Of a stretch of 64,000 bases of DNA, positions 46,333 through 59,395 are shown piece by piece. The number at the start of each line of letters is the position of its first letter. The first letter of the stretch is position 1. The stretch spans positions 11,722,878 through 11,786,877 of the forward strand of contig CM060848.1 of assembly GCA_030737835.1 (NCBI GenBank). The letters run 5' to 3'. The notes under the pieces were generated by a model that was not told where the DNA came from, searched no databases, and worked only from the letters and a program-made list of their open reading frames with translations. Position numbers and translations under genes: made by a program. The stretch is from Acorus gramineus (lineage: Eukaryota > Streptophyta > Magnoliopsida > Acorales > Acoraceae).

Positions 46333-47569
46333 GGGTGTCTGGTTAACCCAGATTTCAGCACTTATTATGCTGAATACGAAAAAGAAGCACTTTTTTTTGT
46401 TATATCAATGTTTGGTTCACATCTAGATTAAGCACTTAAAATATCCCCTTTTAGCAATTTAACTCACATAAATTTCAGCGGTCGCGAGGTTACTTTTTTT
46501 TTTAGCAATCCACATTTCGCCCATTTAACACCCCTGCGAAAAGACCCATTTACCCTGCCCAAAACCAAAATTTACGATCCCTTTTAAACCCCCTTTCCAT
46601 AACCCTCTCTCTCCTCACCCATTTTGATCAAAGACCCTCCCCAAACTCTCAAAAACCTTCCCAAACAGCAGAAACCCAAGCTATGATTCTCCACCACCAT
46701 CGCCAATCGCCCAACCAAAAATCCGTTAATCCCAACCGATTGGGGGGAGAGGACAATGACAGCAAGGGAGGGGGAGACGGGGAGGGAGGAGAGGGAGGAG
46801 TCGGTGACGCGAGGGCAGAGGGAGGAGAGGGAGGAGTCGGTGACGCGAGGGCAGAGGGAGAGGTCGAGATGAGAGATGAGAGATGGAGGGGTAGCGGCAG
46901 AGGGTGATGGGGAGGAGGTCGGGGCAGAGGGGGCGAAGGGTTCGGCGGTGGGAGGACTCACGGAGAGGAGGGTTTTGGAGATCAGGGAGAGGGATTTGAG
47001 GTCGGAGAGGGGGAGGTGGTCGAGGATGAGGGTCGATGTGGGGAGGGTTTCAACTTTCAAGAGGGCTGATTAGGGTTTCGGAGGGACTTTATTTCTTCAT
47101 TGATTTTGATGAGAACGAAAGATAAGAACAGAAGAAGAAGAAGAAGATCTCGAAGAAGAAGAAGAGCATATGATTGGGGATTTATGATTTTACCCTTTTT
47201 TGGGGTTGGGTTTTGGTGGGGTGAATACTGGTGGGGTTTTGGGAATTTGTGGAGGGTGGTTTTGTAAATTTAGGGGATGGTGGGACAAATAAATATATTT
47301 TTTTTAATGTGAGAAAAATAAACATTTTGTTAAGTATTCAACCAAACACCAAAATAACATTCAACACTTATTAAATATATATCAAAATACTTTTCTAAAT
47401 AAGTTTTACTATTCAGTGGTGAACCAAACACATTATCTGCGTAAGTGTTTATAATTTCCGCTGAGCCAAACAGTTTTTTTCTAAACTGATTAAAACTTAT
47501 CAAAACTTATATAATCTGCACTTATGAATCAGCACTTAAAATTAGCATTCCGCTGAACCAAACAGTCCC
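46333..47569. mobile_element. TIR element carrying a captured gene fragment
   Basis: The left end (GGGTGTCTGGTTAACCCAG...TTCAGCACTTATTATGCTGA) and the reverse-complemented right end (GGGACTGTTTGGTTCAGCGG...TTTTAAGTGCTGA) form diverged terminal inverted repeats. Both sides carry extra subterminal copies of the TGTTTGGTTCA and AGCACTTA motifs. The flanks CCTTGGA and CCTTAGA suggest an eroded duplication of about 7-8 bp (hAT- or MULE-type; not resolved). The interior is strikingly GC-rich compared with the AT-rich surroundings and holds an F-box/LRR gene piece. No transposase is present. Confidence 0.6.
46740..47060 (-). pseudogene. F-box/LRR protein gene fragment inside a TIR element
   Basis: The minus strand encodes LILDHLPLSDLKSLSLISKT, resembling an F-box (usual form ILDxLPxxDLKSxSLxxKxW), then ISHLDLSLCPRVTDSSLSSL, a typical cysteine-containing leucine-rich repeat of FBL-type E3 ligase subunits. 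The block CPRVTDSSLSSL is duplicated in tandem (an exact repeat of about 36 bp). The piece is far shorter than a complete F-box/LRR protein (usually over 500 residues). The frame stays open to 46584 but the C-terminal part looks unrelated. Its position between TIRs points to capture of a host gene 5' end by a DNA transposon. Expression is unknown. Plus-strand frames over it are shadows. Confidence 0.6.
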
Positions 47570-48270
47570 TTAGATTAAAAGTCATTATAGCAAATACAAA
47601 CAGTTTACCTGTAACAAAAAAAACAGATAAATAGTTTACCCAATCAAAGGATAAAAATGTTGGTGCCAAACATGGAGAAAAAAAAACATATCGTAGTAGA
47701 CAGTATTTCACATTGATTTTCCAATAAAGCTGATACACAAAAGAGAAAAATATTAAAAAGTTTTAAAAAGCTGATAAGTACATTGGGCCCAAAAAGATGA
47801 TCTAAGCAAATGAATGCAGTGTTCATACTTAATTGATCAATAAATAAATAAAAAACAAATAATTCAAAACTTAGCAGCTAGAGATGTTGAAAAAGACCAT
47901 CTCATGTCGAAATGAATCCATCCGAAGACTGGAGGACTACCATTAGAGATAACAAGAGAATCGAAACAAAGAAGTGAAACATAAAAAACAAATATGATTA
48001 AATAAATTTATAAATAAATTATATGAAGAAAAAATACATTAAAAAATCTTCAAAATATAAGATATACCTGAAATGACTATTTTTAAAAATTATACCTAAA
48101 AATTCTCTTTTAACAATCTCATATTTAACAATTAAAATATTTTATACTCTATTTGATTATGATAAAAAAAAAATAGTAATTGATTCCGATCATAGAGCAC
48201 GAAAATAAAACATGATAGTACATTAAAATAAATTTATAATAAATGATATGCATTTGAATATTTTTAGATA
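47570..48270. other. AT-rich intergenic DNA
   Basis: I see no supported gene. A short stretch near 48060-48120 resembles the arms of the long-TIR element at 7291-8046 but is too short to delimit. Confidence 0.45.
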
Positions 48271-49621
48271 CAATAATGATTCCTAGGCCCCAATTTTTCA
48301 GGCCCCATCACAGGCCCCATGATGTGGCAAGTGTACATTGTCTATTATACCCTTTATTTGATAACTACTTTAACATGTATCCATATGATTATGGAGTATC
48401 ATTTAATTCTGAAAATTCTGTATTTATCCACCATTAATGGATTCTTAAAATCTTGCAACAATATTTGAGAGGGACAGGAGAAACCATTGATGTTGAAACA
48501 ATTGAAAATATGTCTTGTATGCGAAATGAGGAGGTTTTGCATTACGGAATTGATTTTGTTTATGAAGAATACATGGGAGCAAATCGAAAATTCTATTTTT
48601 GAGGAGAAGGCACGAAATCGTTTTTTTTTTTTTCGATTTGGATCTCACATCAATGTCTCTCGGATCAGGTTTGACATTATTAGATTCGTAAAAAAATTGT
48701 GTTTTACTTTTGTTTTAAATATTTAAACACAATTTTTTTCATGTATTGAATGTCATTTATCACATTTTGATTTGTTTTTGTTTCAATATCTAAATGTACC
48801 GTTACATTTTATATATGAGTAGTTTGTTTGATGTTACTGCTACATTGTTGACAATGTAATTTTTCAAATCTGTATTATTTTTGTTACATTCGTAAATGTA
48901 ACAGTCAACCGCATGCATGTATTGATTTATATTTGTTACATTTATGAATGTAACATTCATTCGTGTATTGCATTTGTTTAAATGTAAATAGTAATTTATA
49001 TTTGTTACATTTATTACTGTAACAGTCAAATACATATGTTTGTTAAATGTATCACACAATAAAAAAAGTGTTTGACATTTTCTATAAAATGTAACTGACT
49101 ATTGAAAATATAATTTGTTTCTAAATTGTTTAAACATTACATGGAATGTAAAATATTTAGGTAGAAAAATAAAATTGTTTGTTATATTTATGTAAATGTA
49201 ACAGTTCTGATGTAAATGTAACAAATCGTTGTGAGAGATGTCAATATTTAATAAAGGTATTTGATGTAACTAATTCATATAGTAACCATATGTGTTTTTT
49301 TTATTTAAATTTAAATACAATAAATATCCAACTTTTTTAGTGTAATTTAGGTTCAATTGTAATTTAGGTAAGGATTTTAAAATTCAAAATTTGAAATGGT
49401 TAAATGGATTTTAAGATTCACATGGAAAGGTAATAACCGAATAGAGAAAATGGGGGGATTTGGGTTAATGAGAGAGATTTTTAATGAAGGACATATTTGT
49501 ATTTTGCCATTTTACCATTTTTAAAAAGTCAACAAGTCAACTAATAACAATCAATAAGGTGATGACACCTCATGGGGCTTGTTAGTGGGGCTTATATTTT
49601 GGGGCTTGGGTATCACCACTG
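48271..49621. mobile_element. MULE-like non-autonomous DNA transposon, family a, copy 2
   Basis: This 1351-bp copy has the same termini as 3012-4450: CAATAATGATTCCTAGG at left and, reverse-complemented, CAGTGGTGATACCCAAG at right. A perfect 9-bp duplication TTTTAGATA flanks it (48262-48270, 49622-49630). The interior again has dispersed AAATGTAAC motifs and shares GTTGTGAGAGATGT, AATAGAGAAAATGGGGGGAT and the right-end blocks with copy 1. No coding sequence is supported. Confidence 0.85.
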
Positions 49622-49630
49622 TTTTAGATA

Positions 49631-52600
49631 TACCAACTTTAATTAGATTAATATATTTATTAAATTACAATTAAAATCGGATATCATAATAGTATCATAA
49701 TAAGAGGTTCAAACGAATGTAAGTATTTATATACATGAAAATAGTATTCCTTATTCTTTGTATAAAACATTATCATTTTACTTAAGGCTGTTTGTAAAAT
49801 AATTGATATCCAAGATATAACAAGAAAAAAAAATTTACTCTATTAATAAGTAAAATATTGGTCTAAAATGTTATTCTAAATAATCTAATAAAAAAATCTT
49901 ATTCATATTTTAAGTAGATTGAAATCCAATCATATTTTAATTTTAACCCTTACATATTGGAATATAAATTTTGATAATTGTAATATCGTGATAATATATG
50001 TATTATAATTATTAAAATATTTTGTACTCTATTTTTATTGTGAAATATGGAAAAAATAGTAATTGATTTGGAGCATAGTGCATGATAATACATTAAAATA
50101 AATTTATATAAATTATGTGTATATGAATATTTTTATATATAGCAACTTTAATTAGATTAATATATTTATTTCGAATATCATAATATTACGGTAAAGAGAT
50201 GCTAATAAAATCAAAGAAATAAAGGAATTTATATACATAAATGGAGTATTCCTTGTTCTCTGTCTGAAACAGTATCACTTTACATGAGTCATTCTGTAAA
50301 ATCAATGATATCCAAGATATAACCCTCTAAAAGCATTTTTTTTAATCTATGTTGATAAGCAAAATACAAGTTTAAATTCATATTCAAAAGAATGAAAGAA
50401 AAAATTTCTATTCATAATTTAAATAAATTTGTTGCTATAATTTAAATCTTATATATTGGAATTTAAAATTTGATATCTGTAATATTGTGATAACACATTA
50501 ATCTTAATTATGAAATTATTTTATACTCTATTTTGATTATGAAAATATCATAATCGAAATATGTTATAAAATATCTTTGAATAATATCTATTGAAAAATT
50601 AAATAGATTTCATAACATCTGGTTATATCCAATAAAAATATTTGAGATCAAATCTTATTCAAATTTTAAACCTTATAAATGAGAATGACATAATTTTTTG
50701 TTACTATAATTTTTCAATAATTCTCTCAATGAAATATTTGAAAATCAAAGTTTGTTATGTTATTTGGATAATATGCATGAAATTCAAATTTAAATATACA
50801 ATGTAAACATTTTTCACAATTTTATTGGCAATTTGAAATTCTTGGTTCACATTTGTGGAAATTATGAAAATTTTAATTTTTGGTCATATCTAGATATGAT
50901 TAACATAAAAAAAAAATAGTACTATGAAAATGGAAAATAAAATTTAAAAGACGAATAAAGTTATATTAAAAATTAAATAAACCTTAAATTGATATCATCA
51001 TATCCATTACATATATCCTAAAATCTATGAAATGCCATCATATCCATTATATATATCCTAAAATTTATGGAATTAAATTTTTGCCCATTTCTAGATATGA
51101 ATAACATCAAAGTTTCTATGTACCATGCAAATAAAAATTTAAAAATGAGAAGATGGAAAAATTCATATTAAAAAATAACTAAAATTTAAATAGACATCAC
51201 AATATCTTTTTTATATATTCTAAAATGTATGGAATTCCATCATAATAAAATCATATAAAAAATGAAAACCTATTTTAAAATTACTAAAAAAAGGGGAAGA
51301 CGACTACATATTCTTTTTTCATGAAAGCTAATTCGAGGAAAATATAGGATAGAAAATTTCATTTAAATTGAGTAAATAGTTTATATATTTATTAATCTAT
51401 AATTACATTTAGATTTCTTAAATATTCTCATGATTAGGGGATGCTTATAAAATGAAAGGACATGGAAGATATAATTCACTGTTATTAAAAAAAAATTAGC
51501 ACTCTATTTTGATTATGAAAATATCATACTATATGAATGAACTTATATTACAAAAGATGTATGAATAAATACCAGTTCCACTCTTGTGCTACTTCCAACC
51601 AGAGTAGAGAAACTAAGAAGCATTTGTACAGGAAAAAATAATACACTTATATGAGATTTCTTTTTTTGACTTTCAAGATAACAAAGGAAAAAATGCGATA
51701 ATGAGTGAAATTTTTTTAAAAAATGGGAACTTAAAGAAAAAACATTTTTAGTGTTATTTATGTGCAAATGCACATGGAGAAAGTCTAACATAATTTTTAT
51801 TTACATTGATGTCAATTTTTTTCCATTTCAAGACATTACTAATTAATATTAAAGTTTTTGACTAATACACAAATGTAATATAATAGTTGAATAGATTTCA
51901 TCCAATTCTTATATATCTCCTAAAATCTTATGAATAAAATCATTTTAAAAACTTTTAAAACATATTTTGAAAATTTTGAATTCTTTATTATAATCTATTT
52001 TGATTAGGAAAATATTGGAATTAAATTATAATGTAAAAATTCTATGAATAAAATCTTCTATGAAATCAAATCTTATTCAAATTTAAAACCTTAAATATTG
52101 GAATAAAATAATATTTGTTACTATAATTTCGTGATAATACTCCATTGAAGATATTTAAACCCCCAATTTTCTTTTGTGATTTGATATAAATTTTTAGAAA
52201 AATAGAATTAAAATAGTGAACTACATAAATTGAAAAGATGATAAATGTGAGAGTGAAGCCATTCTCACATATTTTATATTTGTTGCTCTTTGGACTGGAT
52301 CATCACCTCGCCTTAGAAGTTGTGAAGGAAGAAACCCGGGATGATCAATGTCATACTAAATATCAAAAATGAAAAAAATCAAATTTTTTTAAAAATAAAC
52401 TAATCATATATAATATGCTCCATTTAGATTACAAGATGACTCACCATTCAAGACCAAAAATATAAGAATGCACAAACCAACATATTAAAATTCTTTCCAT
52501 TTTATATGTGGGGATGAATTTGGGGGGATGAATTGTAATAAGAAGGTGAAAAGACTGTGTGATTAGTGACTGCAAATGACATTTATTTTATTGGAATTGA

Positions 52601-54394
52601 TTAATTAATTTGGGGAATCTTTTATTCCAATTCAATGGATGTTTTCGTGGAGGACCGGTTTGCCTTGCAGACAAGGAGATATTTTATTAAACTATTTTGG
52701 AGTTTTGTAGCTGAGTATATATTTATTTTGTTGTTATTGTTGGAGAATAAACTCATCATATCTCCAACGTTTATTGCATCCATTAGTTTCTTAGGATTGA
52801 AGAGCATATATTTAATTTTTTTTATAAAGATATATATATATATATTTATAACTCTTGAATGCATATGAAAAATAAAGTTGGGTCCCAATAGTTTACATAT
52901 TTAATTTTGAATGTTTTAATAAATATTATATTGGATTATTAATTTTTGGCACAATTATGATAATTTGTTAACAATTTATTTGACATATATAATCTACAAT
53001 CATAATTTTGAAATTATATAATCAAGATAATGTGAATATTTGAGTCTTTTTAAATATTATTGTGTATTTGCAGCTGAGATTGAATTCATTGTTGAGTTCA
53101 CATGAAATTCAAATCCGATTTTGGTTTTTTTTTTGTATGAGTATTTTATATGTTTTTTTATTGTTTGGGGGCAAATTTATGAGAAAAATCTAAATGGATC
53201 TTTAACAATAATCCATTTAAAGGGGGCTTACTTACAAGTCAGAGGGGCTCAAATAGAATCACCCTAAATTCTTTGGGGCATTAATAGAGTGGAGAAATCC
53301 AAGTGAATTTCATAAATGCTAATCAAATATGTCTAAATTAAATAAATGCTAATCGGTGTTAATTGAATAGATTCAACAAATGCTAATCATTGATTGTTCG
53401 GGGAGTTAAATAATGCTTTTTTTTTACACATTCAAAATTTAAACATGACATTTTAAAATAAATGTGTTAACAAATATTGCATTGGATTATTATTTTTTGG
53501 AATATTAATCATTAAAATTAGATTTGTTGACAATTTATTTTACATATATAATCATAACATATTTCTTTTTTTTGCAATCAAATTTTTTTTTTTTTGTGTA
53601 TTAGTATTTTATATGTTAATTTTTTTTATTGCGTTGCTTTGTTACTATGAATAACTGATTGTCAGTAATAATCGTTATATATTTTTATCTATTAGGTGTA
53701 AAGAGTAGTATCCATATTTTTTTAAAATCCTTTTTTTTGTATGAGTATTTGATATTTTCGTTTATTTTGTTTTATGATCTATTGGATTAGGTTGATCTAG
53801 TGAATGACTAATTGTCTTTAAAAATGAATATATTTTTAAATTTTTTTAAGAAGTAGGTGAGCGCATCCAATATCAATTAGTTGAGGTTATTAGTTGTGTA
53901 GGAATAAAGATGTGTGAATGGATTGCCATGGGATTGATATATAAAAGATATGATATGATAAAATGTATGTATTAGAAAAAATTGTGAATGAAATTTAAAT
54001 GATGTATTAATAAATATACTAATCTAATTTTAGGTTATAGTGAATTATATTTGGAATATCCTTCCATTTTATAAGCATCCCCTTATCTAAATAATATTAT
54101 GATATCCAAGTTTAAGTTAATAAATATATTATATGATGAAATGTATGTATTGGAATAACTTGTGAATGAGATTAAAATGATGTAAATGGATATTCATGGG
54201 ATTGAATAACAATGTTGAGGTAAAATGGTAAAATGATGTGATTAGTGAATGCATTGTAATGGGATTGAATGGTTTGATATGGATAAAATGGTCAAATGGC
54301 ATTTTTTGGTTTAAGAGACTTTTATATAGTAATATAAAATATTTTTCAAAAGTCAGTGACATGTTAATCTAATATAAACATGTATTATATCTGA
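49631..54394. other. Very AT-rich intergenic DNA
   Basis: Nearly 5 kb with no supported gene or complete element. It holds many poly-A/T runs and a short (TA)n stretch at 52828-52845. A small GC-richer island near 52290-52345 is unassigned. Reading frames at 51543-51791, 52622-52888 and 54129-54362 look random. The repeated phrase CATCATATCCATTAYATATA (51002, 51035) is a local duplication. Confidence 0.5.
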
Positions 54395-55106
54395 AAGTCA
54401 GTTACATTTGTACAATGTAATTGACTTTTAATTGTTATATATATCAAAAGTCAGTTACATTACATTTATAAATGTAACTCACTTTTAATGCAATTTATTA
54501 TTGAAATTAAGTTACATTTTATAAATGTAACTGACTTTTATTCTGAACTCTTATTTTATATTGTGATTTGTGTTTTATTTATGCATTCATCGAAAAAAAA
54601 TTTGCATCCATCGCAAATACTTTGTCTAATGATTGGAATTGAATAATCATGAAATTAACATTTCAAACAAAATAATTAAAAACGTTGATTATTCCTTGTC
54701 GCCATCATTTTTCTAGTTGAACGAGATGTTGCAAACAAAAATTCGGTCTTTTTCGGTGTTTTTGATGAAATGAGTTTTTTGAATGATTTTATTTTTCAGT
54801 TTTTTTAAGAAACCCTAGAGGATTTAAATTTCAATTTTTTTTCCTGAATGTAATGAATGATTTCTTTTTTTTTTATTTTGAATTAGTTTTGAAAAAAATA
54901 GGTTTCCCAAAATAGAATAGGTTGATTTGGTTTTCGGAAAAAGTGGAGATGAGTTTAATAAGGGAGGAAAATGTGGGATTTAAATAAGGGTAATATTATA
55001 TTTTGCATTTTTAATCTTTTTTAAAAGTCAAGCAAGCAACCAATGAGGGAATGACACTTCATGGGGGCCTGTCAGCCTAAATAGTGGGGCTTGTGTATCA
55101 GGACTC
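54395..55106. mobile_element. MULE-like family a, copy 3 (partial)
   Basis: The right end matches copies 1 and 2: a TTTTGCATTTTTAATC-like block, AAAGTCAAGCAAGCAACC, AATGAC, CTTCATGGGGGCCTG, AGTGGGGCTTGTGTATCAG and GACTC at 55106. Upstream are TGTAAC motifs (54408-54540) as in the other copies. I could not find the left terminus or a 9-bp duplication, so the copy is truncated or strongly diverged. Confidence 0.55.
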
Positions 55107-55646
55107 ATAAATATAACTACACTAAAACACCAAACCTATAACCCACCACAAGTTTTACACCTCTCTCTCCTCTTATACTCTCTTGTCGATAACCTTTCGC
55201 CACACCGTCGTTCTCTTCCCATCAGGCCATCGATCCTCTACCTCCGTGACCCCCTCATTGTATTGTCCCTCCCTTGCAATCATGCCGTCGCTTTCTTGAT
55301 AACATGACACTCTTATCTCTCAATCCCTAATATGTTTTCTTTTAATTTTGGCATCCTAACTCGTTGTGGCCTGATCAATCAAATGATACAGATGGGCTGA
55401 TTGATAAGGGTTTGAAGGCGGTTGTTTGCGGGTGTATCTTGAAGAATTAAGATTGGCACTCCAATGGGGATATCCCCTTTTTGTTTTTCTTACTCACTTT
55501 AGATGACCTTCTCACTCTGATCCAAGGGTGTTTGATCTGTGTGCTAGCCAATGAATGGCATATGGAAAACCAATATGTTGGTGATGTTAAATGATTGTTT
55601 TGAAAGAAAGAAAAACCACATTTCCCAGGTTGATAGATTCAGTATT
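55107..55646. other. Intergenic DNA, mixed composition
   Basis: Moderately GC-rich at 55160-55300 (CT-rich, leader-like) but without a supported reading frame. No element boundary is seen. Confidence 0.35.
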
Positions 55647-55786
55647 GACCATCCTCTTTGACACTCGACAAGAGCTTTGTTGACCAGTCTCCTTCAAACT
55701 TGACAAAGAGTCTGTTGAATATCTTCTTTCACACTCGACAATGGGGCCATCAACCAGACTCTTTCACACTTAACAAGAGCTATGTC
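55647..55786. repeat. Minisatellite, four 35-bp units
   Basis: Four consecutive imperfect copies start at 55647, 55682, 55717 and 55752. Each has the form GACCAnnCTCTTTnACACTC-GACAAGAGCTTTGTT. The unit length is not a multiple of three, which argues against a coding role. Confidence 0.8.
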
Positions 55787-56403
55787 GAACTTTGATGTAT
55801 TTGATGACAATGAACCTGTCAACCTAGGGTTTTTCACGAGTTTGTTGTAGAACTTGAATACCTGAACAATAAGAAGGTTCAAACGATGTACATAATCTTA
55901 ATAAAAACCATTTTTACATAACTATGCATTAATTTTACAAAGTTCATATTTACAAAAATCTATATTAACTAGAACATCAGATTTAATCATCTCGTGTAGT
56001 GGGATAGTAGTCGGAGCTTCACCGAGGGAGAGGAGCATCATTGGTGATCGACAAGATTGTTGACATGGGCCACAACCTTTGATAGTGGTGAACAATCGCA
56101 TGCAAAGACAAAGAAATGGTGGCAGTTTTTATTTTTATTTAGGTGATAGGCTTAATTCATTTTAAAGAAAAAAACTAAACAGGATTTTTTTTGTAATATT
56201 AGGTAGTGAATTTAATGAACCGGCTGGTGGAAATAACCGCACCCTTCTGCAACTTGGCCAGAATTTAGAATTATTGTACGTGCGTCATCGCCATGTGCAT
56301 TTAAACAAATCAATGGTTAATAATACATCACCGTTTTTGCACGTGCTTCTTTGCCTTTATATTTGTTTTTCTTTTTTGAAGAGATTTAAACTTGTTTACC
56401 TTT
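55787..56403. other. Intergenic DNA without recognised features
   Basis: Mixed sequence with no supported gene. An A-rich minus-strand run near 56360-56390 could be the decayed tail of the LINE relic to the right, but this is not certain. Confidence 0.35.
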
Positions 56404-56408
56404 TATAA

Positions 56409-57789
56409 TGTTAGAGTAGTGTTCTAAAAGTCATGACTTATGTAATAAACTCTATTATTAAGATGGTTTTAGCATTTTGATAAAAATTATTATTAGCAAA
56501 TGCTTGTATTATATTATTTAAAATATTGCGCATGTTTTAATTTAGTCTTACACTGTAGATAATATAGTGTGTAGAGTTTGGCTTACACACGGAAGATCAG
56601 ATCATCAGTTCCCTGTGAATTATAAGTTGATGTTCACAACCTTAGATGGACTTGGATAATCCATTGTAGTGCAATTCATCTTACTTAGTCTATCTTAACT
56701 ATGAGAGACCGGTTCATAGGTTTCGAGTGATTGTGCTAGTACACTTTGTGTGTATTGAACAGACCAAGTTGAGGTAATCATCTTTTTGTACTGACTATAT
56801 AAAATGATTTACACCCCATGTTTATTATAATTGCTTATGCACTTAATCCTGAAGTGGTTCTTAAACATATGCATTTGTTATTTGTCATTTTGATTCACTA
56901 AAGAGTGAAATTCTCCCATAGATCAATAGGCTCGGTGAGTTGGGTGACAATGACACTTGTATGATGGATATTTGTTATTGATGGAATCCATGTCTCCTAT
57001 AGGAGATTGATGATACTCTCTTGAGGATACTTATAAGTTTTGATCATGTCTAACCCGGCCAGCGGATTTAACTATCCAACATGTCAAATAAGTTAAGCCG
57101 AAGATCTCAAGGAAGATAAGACGTTGTGAAATAATATTTTCAACAATAATTATTTCATTACGAGTATGAGAATCTTAACGTGGGGAGATATTAAGCATAT
57201 AATATAAGGAGCCTGAGATATTATTTTGAGATTAGTATATTTGGAGTGCAATCATAATTATTTAATGGATTGAATTATGACTTATGAGCCTTTGGGTTTT
57301 TAATTCTGAGTTGAGTTATGTACCCAGGCCCATAGGAGCCAATTATTGATTTCTTTTTTAAGTCTCTGCCCTAACCTATAAATACGTGGCTTCCTCTCTC
57401 TCTTAGGAATAATTTTTATTTCCGCTGAAATCAAAATGCTAAACCTAGAAATCCTTTAGGATCTCTAAATCCAGAAAAGGTAAGGAAATGAGAGAAAGAG
57501 AGTGAAAGGATTGGCGGTTGCCATTTGAAGCAAGAAGGAGACCACACTCCACCGCGGATCTACAACATAGGAAGGACATACAGCAGAAGATCTGAAGGTT
57601 TTGAGCTATCCAACGTCGTCTATCCAATCCGATCTTCTTCTTCGGCAGAACTCTGATATGAGTTTTGAAGGTAAACCCTAATTTCGTCTTGTAGGGTTTG
57701 CATAAAAAATATTTAATAATTTTTTTTTGTTATCCGATCTATATCTCGATCGACCGATCTTGGTAGTTGGGGTTCATTTTTTTCCAACA
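56409..57789 (+). mobile_element. Solo LTR of 1381 bp
   Basis: The segment runs TGTTAGAGTAGTG to TTTTTCCAACA and is flanked by a perfect 5-bp duplication TATAA (56404-56408, 57790-57794). A TATA-like box (CCTATAAATACG, about 57376) precedes a leader-like stretch, as in the promoter part of an LTR. No internal retrotransposon genes are present, so it is a solo LTR. The family is not identified. It interrupts the 3' region of the LINE relic. Confidence 0.75.
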
Positions 57790-58145
57790 TATAATAGAAC
57801 AAAGCATTATAAGAAATCCAAAATATGAGGCAAAAAAAGAAAGTAAGGTGGGAGGTCTATCCATAGCTCTTATATTAGAACCCGGGGCATCACCCACCCT
57901 ACCACAGAGTAGTAAAGCAAGGGGCGGGGAATAGATGGGGGGAGGGCATAAAGAACATGAGAGATGCTCGCCACTCATGCCAAAAGTAAACAAAGCCTGA
58001 TCTCTGATTCGTAAGACCCCTTTGTGGAGTTGCACGCTCATGGTCCCTACGAGACCGAGACCAATTCCCCAAATTTGAATAAGTTGCAAGGCTAGATCTT
58101 GAAGGTTTTTGAAATAGTAACGTTGTCCCTTAAATACACAACTGT

Positions 58146-59198
58146 TGTCTTGGTTTACAACTATGGCTAAACAGTTCAAGACATCATGTTCATTGGTTAG
58201 CTTGTAAATCCGATAAAAGGCTAAAAGCTACCTTTCCCAAATCAGTAACTTTTCAAAGTACTCTCTCCAATGTCTGCATTATCATGTGCATAATTTAACC
58301 AATTTTCATTCATGTGGGGGATTGATGGAAACTTGGGTTTTGACCTTGTTGAAAACTTGGGTTTTGATCAAGCTTTTGGATCAAAATGAGTTTGGGTTCT
58401 ACTAATTATTAGTAGTGAAACCATATTAGATTGCGTTCCTCTTGTCGAGAAGATGAACATAGTATATTTACATTATCAAAACCATTTCCGGGTGAATAAG
58501 AAAATTGGATCCAAAGTTCTTCCAATGACATGATGAAATTGGTTGGTTGTTGGAGAAGAAAAAGTTTTAGTCCTACATCGGTAGTTAAGATGAGGATTTA
58601 AAAGATGAGCTCTTTGTACTCTAGTGAATTACTTTTGGTGGACACCCTATGGTGGACCTTTCCATTACGCACCACGACGTGCGTGGGCGTTTTAGAGGCA
58701 CACTTGGCACTTTTTGTCAAATCGGACGGTGGAGATCAATTTGATTGGATGTAATGTGGGCCGTTGGATCGACGGTTATGATCTGACCGTTGGTTATTGA
58801 AGAAGGGGTGCCTCAGACTCTGTTTCAATGAAAAACGGAGTAGTCCAAAGGTCTCCTCCAACAGACTCTTCAACAGTTTTTCTCCTCTATAAATACCACC
58901 CATTCTTTGCATTTTTGCATCATCCAATCATTCACTGCAATAGGCATACCAATCCCTTAGAGTTGAGTCTCCATAGCATTCCAGTAAGAGAGAGTTTGAA
59001 AAACACAGTTCATTTGTTGTCTTTGTGATGTGAAATGTTGCTACCACAAAGAGTGATTGTTGTATCCTAGGGCGAAATTGTCTTAATGACATAGAATCAA
59101 ACTCTAGCATCGATCATCTTCTTCAAAAGTTTCAATTTTGGCAAATCAATACACTTCGTTTTCTCTCTAGCACTATTCTATATATAGAATTTCTAACA
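58146..59198 (+). mobile_element. Solo LTR of 1053 bp inside the LINE relic
   Basis: The segment runs TGTCTTGGTTTAC to ATTTCTAACA with a perfect 5-bp duplication ACTGT (58141-58145, 59199-59203). The LINE sequence is continuous across the duplication when the insert is ignored. A TATA-like box CTATAAATACC lies near 58888 on the plus strand. There is no retroviral-type coding sequence. The family is not identified. Confidence 0.8.
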
Positions 59199-59395
59199 AC
59201 TGTTTCTAGTGATCCATATCACCCACAGCGCCGCCAGAGTGATAAGTTGGGCCACCTTATTGGTGCAATACTTGACCTTCGGGATGTAAGACTTTTCCCA
59301 AACATCCCACAGTTCTTCTAGTGTGTGAAATCTGAATGAAATGCCCATGGCACTACTTAATCATTCCCAAGGGGGAACAATAACTAGGCAGCTAA

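Noticed and set aside
46683-47073. Gly/Glu-rich plus-strand frames as a gene
   Set aside because: They are antisense to the F-box/LRR fragment and reflect its GC-rich composition.
53200-53285. CAATAATCC followed by GGGGCTT blocks as the left end of MULE family a copy 3
   Set aside because: The similarity is short, the expected CAGGCCCCATCACAGG-type block is missing, and the flank does not match the sequence after 55106.
58319-59284. GGGAT flanks as a duplication for an LTR starting TGATGGAAAC
   Set aside because: That choice would end the LTR without CA. The limits 58146-59198 give TG...CA ends, a perfect ACTGT duplication and an uninterrupted LINE around the insert.
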